Part shown: positions 19,201 to 27,714 of the stretch, in pieces
How positions within the stretch are numbered: the first letter of the stretch is position 1
Layout: each line of letters opens with the position of its first letter
Assembly: GCA_001655205.1 (NCBI GenBank)
Contig: LPNZ01010119.1
Span: forward strand, 1 to 27,714
Reading direction: 5' to 3'
Length of the DNA stretch: 27,714 bases
Source of the DNA: Lenisia limosa
Lineage: Eukaryota; Breviatea
Notes under the pieces: generated by a model
What the model was told of the DNA's origin: nothing
Seen by the model: the letters and a program-made list of their open reading frames with translations, nothing else
Database searches by the model: none
Translations under genes and position numbers: made by a program

Positions 19201-21071
19201 TCGCTAGAATATCGATAGTTTTCGAGGATTTATCGAGAAATTCTGTCTTTTTCCAAACCGAAGTGAAGCCCTAGATATGGAGGATGGCCTTTGAGGGATG
19301 CTTTGACACTTTAGTTCCTCGTTTCCAGCCATACAGCGCTGAAGTTGTCCGCATTGAGCTTGTGGAATACCCCTGGGGCAAGGAGGCTCGAGAAGACATC
19401 ACTAACACCAAGGTGAGATAGTCAACCCTCCTCTACGAGTTATGGGATACGGTACTGCAGAAGCTGGGATTATGGGATACGGTGCTGCAGAAGTGACTGG
19501 CCTGGGCTTTGTTTGCTTTGTGGTTATCAACCCTCGTGTGTTGTCATCCAACAAAGTTGATTTTGATCTCTTTTCCCCCCCTNNNNNNNNNNNNNNNNNN
19601 NNNNNNNNNNNNNNNNNNNNNNNNNNNNNNNNNNNNNNNNNNNNNNNNNNNNNNNNNNNNNNNNNNNNNNNNNNNNNNNNNNNNNNNNNNNNNNNNNNNN
19701 NNNNNNNNNNNNNNNNNNNNNNNNNNNNNNNNNNNNNNNNNNNNNNNNNNNNNNNNNNNTGAAGCTCTCAGCTCTCACCTCTGGTTTGTCTTGATATTTG
19801 GTCTTGTTTTTGTAGTACTACGTATATAAATTAATACGGCTTCCGCCAGATACATCTTTATTTTTATTTTCCATTGCTACAGCTATATATAAATGAATAC
19901 TATTATTTGCTTTACTAACTACTTCAGCTGGCATGCGGAAGACCCAGGGAACACTCTATTGTAGGCGGTGAGGGAATCTGATTCGGTTGTGGATGTTGGC
20001 TTTTTTANNNNNNNNNNNNNNNNNNNNNNNNNNNNNNNNNNNNNNNNNNNNNNNNNNNNNNNNNNNNNNNNNNNNNNNNNNNNNNNNNNNNNNNNNNNNN
20101 NNNNNNNNNNNNNNNNNNNNNNNNNNNNNNNNNNNNNNNNNNNNNNNNNNNNNNNNNNNNNNNNNNNNNNNNNNNNNNNNNNNNNNNNNNNTTTCAGAAG
20201 AAATCTGACCCGCTAGAAGACGAAGACACGCTTCAAATGGACGATAAGAGAATGGTGCAGGGCTGGGGTGCCTGGGACGATAAGAGAATGGTGCAGGGCT
20301 GGGGTGTCTGTGAAGTACACTAACTATCCGTATTATATGTTACTACATGTCATCCTTTTAGGCTGAAGCAAGAGCAAAGGAAGGAAAGGATAAGAAAAAA
20401 AAGAGCGGAGGCTTTATGAGCACGTATGTTGAGGGTTGTTATTGCAATATTTGACAGTATATTACTGAACGTGTCTTCCCTAAACTTCTCTTAAAAACAG
20501 AGTTTCTCAAAACCTTAAACTAGTTCCAATAGATGCAGTCGTAATATGGCTTGTCTTATTTAACTCTTTGTAGCTTCCGATGGAACAAGAAGAGGGCGGA
20601 TGAGGCCATGGAAGAGGAGGAGACAAAGGTCGAGGAAGAGAAGAAGGCGGAGGAGGAAGAGAAGAAGAAGGAGGCAGAGGCAGCTAAGGTGGGCTGGTTT
20701 TCAAGTGTCCTTTGAGGGGTTGAATGCCTTATTTTTATAGGAAGAGATCAAGGTGCTGCAGCCTCCTGGGCGGGTCATCCACATCGTCAAAGGTACTTCA
20801 CCAGCATCACAAACTGAACAGCTTACATGTCACGACTAATACCTTAACAGCTTGTATGTTACTGATACCTTAGGACCCACGGGCGACCATTTCTTCATTG
20901 AGAAGCCCAATGCTGCGTTCGAAACCCTTAGTCTTTCTTCATCGTGGGGTAACTCCTGGGGGTGAAGTTATATTACAGCTGGTTTTGCTCATTACCCTTA
21001 GGATGATATCGGATCACTCAATGAACAGCTACATTCCTGCTATTGAAAATGCACACTACCAATTGGTTTGA
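16245..21071 (+). CDS. sn-1-specific diacylglycerol lipase (class 3 lipase)
   Basis: Hydrolyses diacylglycerol to monoacylglycerol. Exons: 16245-16329, 16521-16606, 17011-17092, 17235-17344, 17438-17522, 17707-17782, 17845-17906, 18377-18436, one or more in the gap 18493-18675, 18690-~18770, 19329-19412, 20198-~20252, 20362-20423, 20574-20688, 20741-20792, 20874-20943, 21002-21071 (TGA). Family marks in order: DVTVGLNYLIKAKQRE, RPAYYIAVDR, ENVVLGIRGTATLSDIM (oxyanion-hole region), AHRGMAKAALYF, nucleophile elbow GHSL at the end of one exon joined to GAGTACLLTMLVLP, then PPGRVIHIVK, and MISDHSMNSYI with the probable catalytic His. Catalytic Ser is in GHSLGAG, as in animal DAGL alpha/beta. No multi-pass N-terminal membrane domain is seen, unlike animal DAGLs; the protein starts close to the catalytic region. 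A Lys/Glu-rich insert (20362-20688) sits before PPGR, where animal enzymes have a regulatory loop. The 16606/17011 phase does not join, so a small exon may be missed there. Confidence 0.9.
16604..17010 (+). repeat. Duplicated intron segment flanking a family B insert
   Basis: The segment aaggtggatctat ... ccttgagttgtttt ... cattctccag occurs at 16604-16695 and again at 16896-17010, with a family B repeat between the copies. Both copies end in the same acceptor cattctccag. Confidence 0.8.
16731..16892 (+). repeat. AT-rich dispersed repeat (family B), copy 3, longest
   Basis: Combines the left part of copy 2 (tatgctggggaggcacg ... aaagctgtg) with the right part of copy 1 (aaggcaaatgattgggtgaa ... 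ccaatatctc ... gtcagatact), so the other two look like partial copies of one element. Intronic in the DAG lipase gene. Confidence 0.85.
17575..17680 (+). mobile_element. MITE-like element, copy 7 (variant arms)
   Basis: Arms tggcttccacggtcc and ggaccgtagggagtccct share the CGGTCC variant with copy 3. The core has a small internal duplication (cctcgataaatcctcgataa). In a DAG lipase intron of 184 bp. Confidence 0.85.
19174..19273 (-). mobile_element. MITE-like inverted-repeat element, copy 8
   Basis: 100-bp copy, TAGGGTTTCACTTCGGTTCG ... AAACCGAAGTGAAGCCCTA. In the DAG lipase intron before the exon starting at 19329. Confidence 0.92.
19439..19495. repeat. 24-bp direct duplication in an intron
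   Basis: ttatgggatacggt(a/g)ctgc followed by agaag occurs at 19439 and 19472, 33 bp apart, just after a DAG lipase exon. Confidence 0.75.
19583..20191. other. Gap-dominated intron stretch
   Basis: Two gaps (19583-19759, 20008-20191) surround 19760-20007, which holds a weak family-B-like patch (cttccgccagatac, then T-rich, near 19830-19880). No exon seen; exons may be hidden in the gaps. Confidence 0.4.
20238..20309 (+). repeat. 36-bp tandem duplication at an exon end
   Basis: gacgataagagaatggtgca plus 16 further bases repeats twice in tandem. Each unit contains a possible donor (atg|gtgcag) that joins in phase to the next exon at 20362, so the duplication yields two alternative exon ends 12 codons apart. 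Confidence 0.8.
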
Positions 21072-21427
21072 TCGTTTTATCTCATTTTGATATTGATGTA
21101 TTTATTGAGAATTGTGTTGTGTTTAGGCCGATAACTGCAATACCTTAAAAATCCATAAAACCAAATCTAAAAATACAGTGAAACAGAAATTTGAGTGAAA
21201 TCAGAAATTAGAAACAGAAACATGGGGGGACTATGGTCCAAAGTTCTTCGAAACAGAGCCTTGCATTGAATCAAGAGGGTCGGTGTCCTCCAGCCAGGCA
21301 ACGGGGATGAGGGGGGGAACCCGCGGTCCTACCCAGGTACATCGATCCTAAGTGTCAGTGATATAATAAAACAGAAGCGACATTGCCCCGAATAAAACAG
21401 CCCCTCACATGGCCAACACAGGTCCAG
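21072..21427. other. Convergent 3' intergenic stretch
   Basis: 356 bp between the stop of the DAG lipase (+) and the stop of the cyclase (-). A-rich at 21130-21220. No gene supported; presumably both 3' untranslated regions and polyadenylation sites. Confidence 0.5.
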
Positions 21428-24400
21428 TTAGAGCGCGTGGTTATGATGTCCAACGTTCGGGCTATGGACGGAAGCGGCATAAGGGGTGGCGCTGATTCCG
21501 ACGTCACCGTATTGGACCTGGGCTATTAGACCAGGGGGGGGGGGGGCTATGATGAATTTATTGCTGTTGTTGTTGGAATTGGATAGCAAAGGAGCAGACT
21601 TCCTAATATCAGTGGGATCCCAGCGATCTTTCACTCAAATAAAAAAAAGAGCTTACCNNNNNNNNNNNNNNNNNNNNNNNNNNNNNNNNNNNNNNNNNNN
21701 NNNNNNNNNNNNNNNNNNNNNNNNNNNNNNNNNNNNNNNNNNNNNNNNNNNNNNNNNNNNNNNNNNNNNNNNNNNNNNNNNNNNNNNNNNNNNNNNNNNN
21801 NNNNNNNNNNNNNNNNNNNNCAATGTTATAAGAGATACTAATGATAGTAGACAATTGGGGGTATAAGCCAGGCTCGGGCTATGATATGGCAGACAAGTCA
21901 TATTATGAACACTTCAGGCCACAGCTTGTTACCTACTTTTGCAGTTGGTGTTGAAGGTTCGGAAGGCTCAATGATCTCGGGGGTGTGGAGAGAGGCCAGA
22001 CTAAAGGATGCCCCTTCGAGGTCCGGTCGCTGTGCGGGTGAGATATCGCGAAAATATACTGCTGAAACATAACAATGACCAAAACAAGAATGATGGAAAT
22101 TGGACAAATCAAACAAAAAAGCCCAAAATCAACTCTGTTGGCTGATAACACACTGGGGTTGATAACANNNNNNNNNNNNNNNNNNNNNNNNNNNNNNNNN
22201 NNNNNNNNNNNNNNNNNNNNNNNNNNNNNNNNNNNNNNNNNNNNNNNNNNNNNNNNNNNNNNNNNNNNNNNNNNNNNNNNNNNNNNNNNNNNNNNNNNNN
22301 NNNNNNNNNNNNNNNNNNNNNNNNNNNNNNNNNNNNNNNNNNNNNNNNNNNNNNNNNNNNNNNNNNNNNCAGCGTTCTCTGTTCACTGTCAGAAACATAG
22401 AAAGTGCCTTGGGCTGAACAGACTGTGTCGAAATTGATAACAGATGGACATATGATATGTGTGTCCCAGAAAGAAGTAAGGGGGAGGGGGGAGTAAAACG
22501 ACAAGGAAATTTCGGGGGTGAATATGATCGCATAGCTTCAAATTGACAAATTAAAGTATCACAAATGAGCACACACTCTGAATAGCCCTCTCCTGCCCCC
22601 ACACACCGCAACAGGTTCCATCCTGGGCGGCATTGGAGACATGGGTGCCGTATCTTGCACAGGGCCAAGAGTGAACTATAAAGGTCGGATAAATGAAAAG
22701 AAGAGCTGTGGCACAGATAGTTTCATTGTATGTGCGTTCATTACAATAGTCCCATTAGTTCCTGTTGCTTCGATATTTCTCCGTCAGTTATGTATCTTCA
22801 AGATACTCCTTGAGATAGCCCTGTCATTTGCATGTCAAATATCCACGTAATATATGGAGCAAATGATAATATGAAGAAGATGTAATTGTGTCAGGGGCTC
22901 AAGATAGTATGACAGGGCAAGAACCTACGTTGAACTTCGGCGATGGCATTTGTGGTGTAGGAACGGGGAGGGAGAGGGGCTGGAGCAATGAATTCAAATA
23001 TTGTTTCACATGTACAGTATATCTTGAGATTTCAATATTGTTAAACGTGTATATCTTGAGATTCTTCCTTACACTCTACCCCCCACAGTTGGCGGGTCAT
23101 TTTCGCGGCAGAACGATGGGATGAAAGCTTTGACCACTTCGATGCCGACAAGAATACCGCCAGGCCGACAGTCTTGCTCCATCGCTGTCACCCGGGCCAG
23201 GGCCGGGCCCCACTACACCGTCAGAAGGGGGGGGGGGGAAATTGAACATTGGAAAATGTATGAAACAAAAAAAACNNNNNNNNNNNNNNNNNNNNNNNNN
23301 NNNNNNNNNNNNNNNNNNNNNNNNNNNNNNNNNNNNNNNNNNNNNNNNNNNNNNNNNNNNNNNNCTCGGGTTGAGGCTGGATATAACACCCGCAACAGCA
23401 GCGTCAATGGCGACTCCCACTCGGATGCGTATAGGCGGCAGGCACCGGTCTACGAGGAGCTGCGGGGGGTATAAGTAGGGATTCATTTCGGTTCGAAAAA
23501 TATCGGTAAAATATCGACAGTTTTCGAGGATTAATCGAAAAATTAAGTCATTTTTTTGAACCGAAGTGAAACCCTAGGTATAAGGAGCTGCGGGGGGGGG
23601 GGGGGGGNNNNNNNNNNNNNNNNNNNNNNNNNNNNNNNNNNNNNNNNNNNNNNNNNNNNNNNNNNNNNNNNNNNNNNNNNNNNNNNNNNNNNNNNNNNNN
23701 NNNNNNNNNNNNNNNNNNNNNNNNNNNNNNNNNNNNNNGGGAAGGGACACAGTGAGAGCGGCGGCACAGAGCCCATGGTTTTGGAAGTGCTCGGGCTCAG
23801 ATCCTGGGGGTAAAACTAGCATTTGTACAGTGACCGGGATAAGTCTTGACCGATTTTCCTTTGGAAATCACATAGCAAAACGGTCAAGACTTATCCCGGT
23901 CACAGTGCATGCCAACTCCATTTGCTAATCACCGAGCCTCTGGGACAGTGTAATGGCTGAAGCTGGTGTCCACATTCGGGAAACCTATTTATTACCCCCA
24001 TAAAATGGTCACTGTAATGCCCCTTCATCTGACATCATTTGTAATGTCTCCAAGTTAACCCATTTGCTACTAATGGGGACGCCACCAACCCGATTTAACT
24101 GTGGACACTTTTGACATGGCCGAGGCTGCCGCGAGACCAAACACTCCAACCCACGCATCACCTAGGGGTGGAGTTATCCAATTAAGTTCCACTCTCCCCC
24201 TCCTGGGCGCATACCAACAGTGTAGACTCTCCTGCCGCCTAGGGCTTCAGCTGAGAGGTCCACTAACTCAACCAAGTTGGCCAAGATTGCAAACAAATCC
24301 TGGGGGGGAATCTGGACCGTCAAGGGATAAAAAGGAAAGGTGTCAGGCAGTTTATTGGCTGATCATTTCAACGGGCGCCCCCCCAGACCAAAGTAAATAA

Positions 24401-27400
24401 TTCTGAGACTGCCCCCCTCACTTTAGACGATATCATGGTGAAATCGACCATGTCTGTCTGGACAATTGCGATGTTGGCATCCAAGTTGTCGGGTATTCCG
24501 TCTTGGCACCGTTCATGTCGCGACCTATGGCGTCATGCATTATAAAACCTATGACGTCACATAAAAGACCTATGGCGTCATGTATTATAAGACCTATGGC
24601 GTCGTGCATTATAAGTTGGCACTTAGAGACCGAACAGTCAACACCCGTCCGAACCGGAGTAAACGCTTCACCATATGGTCGGGAACCAGCGATTGAATCA
24701 ACTTCTCTGACACTTCATGCTGACTACTCCGGATGACCTTGGGGGTAAGACGTGAAGTTGAGAAATCCAGTTAAATATCGGCCTAACAAGGGCTTTGGGT
24801 GTGGTTGGTCTACCTGGGTATGGTGCGACACTTTAAAAGTGGAGAAGATGCCGCGTGCAACAATGATAGAGGCAAAGCCAACGAAAAACAGCACCACAAT
24901 CCTGCAATGAACTTAAGAAAACCAAATTAAAAAGCAGTTGGCTCTCTAAAAGGCTACTGGATACAAAGGACCCCCCCTCCCACTTGATACTGAAGGATGC
25001 GGATAAACCAGTCTGGATGAAAGCACCGACAAGGAAAATGAGGGCGAGTGAATAGGTCGCAAAGTAGCTAGGTCATTAGAGTGGCAAAGTATCCAGGTCA
25101 TTAGAGGTGACAAAGTGTCATAAGAGTGGCAAAGTAGCCGGGCACTAGTAGCTATCGCCATTTATAGAGAATACTGCGAGAGGCATTTGATATACGGCCG
25201 GTCTGGCATACCTGAGAGGGAGTCCAGCATTGGTATACGCGACCGTCGTGAAGAGCAGCATGAAGCAAGCAATACCTACAATGTCATACAGAACCAACCA
25301 AGGCCAAGCACTATACCAATCCAAGCCTATCAAACATGCCATCAGGGCTTCATATCGGCTCAAAAAAACTCGGGAAAATAGAGATCGTTTTCGAGGATTT
25401 ATCGAAACATTCAGTCTTTTTCGAACCGAAGTAAGCCCTACACACCGTTTTGTGGGTTTTCATCAAGGTCAAAGGGCTGCGACTGCGCGGATAGGAAAAC
25501 TAAATGGTAAAACAAAAACGACAATTTATGATGCAAGAACCCCAATAATAACTATTGCAAAACAAGTGAGACACACAAAAGAGTTTGACAAATGAACATC
25601 ATATCCGCCCACTCATGAACATCATAGAAACGTAGCGTAGGGCAGTATCAGAGAAGATGGAGTGGGCGAAGTAGAGCAGAAAAGAGCCGACCGTGATGAA
25701 CAGGAAGATCGATGTTCGAATCTAGTGCGTGATAAAGGAGGGGCTAAAGAGCAAACTGGTAACTTTTCAAAGATTTGTTCTTTGTGTTATTGTGTCATTC
25801 CTCAATTGAAAAAAATAGTAGGACTACGAGAAACACAAATTAGGGGATGCTCTCATCAGAAATATCCCCCTCACATAGTTGAGGGTGTTTTCAGGGCCGT
25901 ATACGTAGTACAGGATAGCGAGGGGCAAGTAGACAATTCCAAACGTCAACACCAGCACTTGGAAAATGGGCTGGGCGGTGAGTTTGGATGGAGTAATGCT
26001 TAAAAATGTACACCTTTCTGCAGACATTTTCAAGATAGCCATTAAGTATGGTATGATATATAATAGTAGTAATATCTTACACTGATAAGAAAGAAAAAAA
26101 AAATAGAAATAAAATTTTGAGAAACTGTCCACCCCTGGGGCTTAATCGTATATGATATACTTGTTGACTCCCGCTTTAATAGTGTGCACTATTAATATAT
26201 CATAATATCACAGTACCGCAGCTTTCTCCTCTATTTGGCTCTTTTTCAAACGCAGATACCCCCCCCCCCCNNNNNNNNNNNNNNNNNNNNNNNNNNNNNN
26301 NNNNNNNNNNNNNNNNNNNNNNNNNNNNNNNNNNNNNNNNNNNNNNNNNNNNNNNNNNNNNNNNNNNNNNNNNNNNNNNNNNNNNNNNNNNNNNNNNNNN
26401 NNNNNNNNNNNNNNNNNNNNNNNNNNNNNNNNNNNNNNNNNNNNNNNNNNNNNNNNNNNNNNNNNNNNNGGCAGATACGACTGTGAGATGGGGGGGAGGT
26501 ACCCTCCTCGAGAATATTGATATGAGTAAAGAACCCCCACCCCCCAACTGATGAAGTAACAGGCTTATGGAAGCTGTAGGAGAGTGGTATGGCTGCTGAG
26601 GTTCGTCCTTTAGTGTGAGTAAATGATACTCCTTTGAATTTAAAGAAAAAGGACTTTTGTAATTCCTGCAATAAAGATACTATATGTAGATATTTGAAAC
26701 AGACAATCAGGTCGACTTCTAAATATGACCCTCTCCCACGTTTGACTGAGTGTAGAATACTCTCCTCATTTGTTCGGATGGTCTCGGATTGTTTCATGAC
26801 CGACTTGATTGCTGAGCGGAATGAAGGCTTCGGCTTAGTGGTCTGTCGGGGAGTAAAAATGGAAAATTTATGAAATATGATAACATCAAATGAGGGTGGG
26901 TGCATGGTAGGTTAATTGGGCATGTATAAGCTCAAATGAATGTTTTCAATTCTTGTAATTCCACACCAGGGTCTTATGACCCCCCACCACTTCTGGGGTG
27001 TACACAGGGCCTCCAGGACTGGCCTCAGCTCGGAACGTCGTCGTGTCGCCTGGACTGTTAACTAAACTGTCTATGCAATACCCTCACATCACAATACCCT
27101 TTTACCCAGTCCCTTGAGGGTGATGATTTTGAACTTGAAAACTGCGAGCGGTGTTCCTTTCACTTCACACACTCTAAACGGGGCAGTAAGTACTATTATA
27201 CATACATATGATATATAATAGTATATGATCGATAGAAATGAGAAATAAAAACAAGGTTTTATGAGTATCTGGCCGAAGACGTCATCTCATAGTTTGTTCC
27301 TAGTCTACCAATATTATTTTGACCTCCCCCCACTGTCCATTTTTGAGCGCCGTCAGGTCGGGAGTGTTCCATTTAGGCCCGGTTGTTCCTGTAGCCTCTG

Positions 27401-27714
27401 AACTCAGATTTGTGGGGGCCAGGGCTGGGGGGTGAGGGATGAGGATGTTTCCAAGATATTCTATAGAAATACCGAGCAGATATTGCGAAAATGGGAATAT
27501 GTACATAATTATATAGTACACAAAAAACATACAAATAGAGATATGATATATGTTACGGGATTGATTGGAATGAAGTTATGATTGATAAGGATGTGCAGAA
27601 ACCAATCACGTACGCTCACTGGGAGATCTGTCAGCATCACTGAGTGTTTCAGCCTCCTCTGAAATGGGACTTGAAATGGAGAGGTCTACAGTGTTAGGGG
27701 GGGGGGGGTAAACG
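21428..27714 (-). CDS. Multi-pass membrane class III nucleotide cyclase (5' end outside window)
   Basis: Minus-strand exons: 27685-27614, 27424-27334, 27173-27106, 27054-26981, 26842-26740, 26607-26503, one from the gap to 26212, 25998-25875, 25721-25632, 25476-25446, 25326-25212, 25067-24984, 24901-24814, 24737-24623, 24501-24422, 24299-24215, 24161-24109, ~23795-gap, 23459-gap, 23212-23087, 22979-22929, 22675-22607, 22029-21937, 21627-21428 (TAA). An acidic Ser-rich N-terminus leads to at least five membrane helices, e.g. IFQVLVLTFGIVYLPLAILY, SIFLFITVGSFLLYFA, LIFLVGAFIQTGL and VVLFFVGFASIIVARGIF. A signalling helix (SEKLIQSLVPDHMVKRLL) precedes the cyclase domain: AIVQTDMVDFT (first metal Asp), RRVYTVGDAWVGVFGL (second metal Asp), IRIRVGVAIDAAVAGVI, WGPALARVTAME. 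The usual WG..VN.A.R box lacks both Asn and Arg, so it resembles a C1-type half. A Pro/Ser-rich tail follows. Phases join at nearly all gap-free borders. Product (cAMP or cGMP) cannot be told. Confidence 0.9.
21534..21546. repeat. 13-nt G run inside the cyclase C-terminal exon
   Basis: Read on the minus strand it is C13, coding for a Pro run (APPPPG). Any length change of one or two bases shifts the frame of the last ~40 residues, so the tail sequence after this point is less certain. Confidence 0.8.
23476..23576 (-). mobile_element. MITE-like inverted-repeat element, copy 9
   Basis: TAGGGATTCATTTCGGTTCG ... GAACCGAAGTGAAACCCTA, 101 bp. In a cyclase intron, 16 bp from the acceptor side of the exon starting at 23459. 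Confidence 0.9.
23831..23902. repeat. Perfect foldback, 22-bp arms
   Basis: Arms at 23831-23852 and 23881-23902 (tgaccgggataagtcttgac + cg and its exact reverse complement) with a 28-nt loop. Unrelated in sequence to the MITE family. Intronic in the cyclase gene. Confidence 0.9.
24521..24615. repeat. 24-bp minisatellite with TGACGTCA-like cores
   Basis: Four units of gacctatggcgtcatgcatt + ataa, one carrying cctatgacgtcac. It lies in the cyclase intron between 24623 and 24501 and makes up nearly all of it. Confidence 0.85.
25055..25143. repeat. Imperfect tandem repeat next to a cyclase acceptor
   Basis: About three imperfect units of ggcaaagtagc(t/c)aggtcat plus tagagt. The first unit overlaps the 5' end of the exon 25067-24984, so the repeat includes a copy of the exon start and its acceptor (ctag). 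Confidence 0.7.
25343..25440 (-). mobile_element. MITE-like element, copy 10, filling a 119-bp intron
   Basis: Left arm cagggcttcatatcggctc is decayed; right arm cgaaccgaagtaagcccta. The element occupies 98 of the 119 bp between cyclase exons 25476-25446 and 25326-25212. Confidence 0.85.
27187..27286 (-). repeat. AT-rich dispersed repeat (family B), copy 4
   Basis: On the minus strand: cttcggccagatactcataa ... tttctcatttctatcgatc ... TATGATAT-rich tract. Matches the right half of copy 1 in inverted orientation. In the cyclase intron between 27334 and 27173. Confidence 0.7.

Noticed and set aside
19056-19274. 72-codon ORF ending in SVFFQTEVKP
   Set aside because: Its 3' half is simply the MITE sequence (copy 8); similar peptide ends appear at several other MITE copies.
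21224-21268. ATG followed by GGLWSKVLRNRAL, like a myristoylated GTPase start
   Set aside because: Stops after 15 codons and no P-loop exon follows; it lies in the 3' spacer between convergent genes.
21421-21530. Plus-strand frame VQLERVVMMSNVRAMDG... to a TAG
   Set aside because: Antisense to the terminal cyclase exon, which is longer and continues the Ser/Pro-rich tail; no plus-strand partner exon was found.
22888-23124. Plus ORF MSGAQDSMTGQEPTLNFGDG as a gene
   Set aside because: The same bases on the minus strand give exon 22979-22929, which joins the cyclase exons in phase on both sides.

Overview
This window reads as nuclear DNA of an intron-rich eukaryotic microbe. No gene on it is a long open frame. 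Genes are recovered as short exons with GT...AG borders whose reading phases join. Each long gene has about 11 to 24 small exons. I see no operons, ribosome-binding sites or bacterial features. The cysteine-rich CxxC membrane protein resembles surface proteins of fornicates (the Giardia/Spironucleus/Kipferlia group), so a free-living fornicate-like protist is a low-confidence guess. The window is a scaffold with 18 N-gaps, several beginning right after a run of G or C.

Layout, left to right. (1) 1-2475, +: 3' part of a coiled-coil protein. (2) 2765-2855, +: tRNA-Glu(UUC) with a 19-nt intron, followed by poly-T repeats. (3) 5428-2966, -: secreted or membrane-anchored Cys-rich protein built from CxxC modules, roughly one per exon. 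(4) 6435-6283, -: a small ORF of doubtful status. (5) 6613-11912, +: voltage-sensing phosphoinositide phosphatase (voltage sensor, PTEN-like phosphatase, C2 domain). (6) 12957-12076, -: a decayed intronless ORF, probably from a mobile element. (7) 15911-13704, -: O-phosphoseryl-tRNA(Sec) kinase (PSTK), which implies selenocysteine synthesis. (8) 16245-21071, +: sn-1-specific diacylglycerol lipase with GHSL/GAG at the nucleophile elbow. (9) from beyond the right edge to 21428, -: multi-pass membrane class III nucleotide cyclase.

Three neighbours (voltage-sensing phosphatase, DAG lipase, membrane cyclase) all belong to lipid or second-messenger signalling at the plasma membrane. I see no sign that they are co-regulated. 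PSTK and the DAG lipase are divergently transcribed from a 333-bp spacer. The lipase and the cyclase converge.

Repeats: ten copies of a ~100-bp inverted-repeat element (MITE-like), every one inside an intron of my gene models; a second AT-rich dispersed repeat; one 22-bp-arm foldback; and several minisatellites. I found no CRISPR array, rRNA or complete transposase. Exon borders come from phase logic and family comparison by eye, so individual splice sites may be wrong by a few bases, and exons hidden in gaps are missing.
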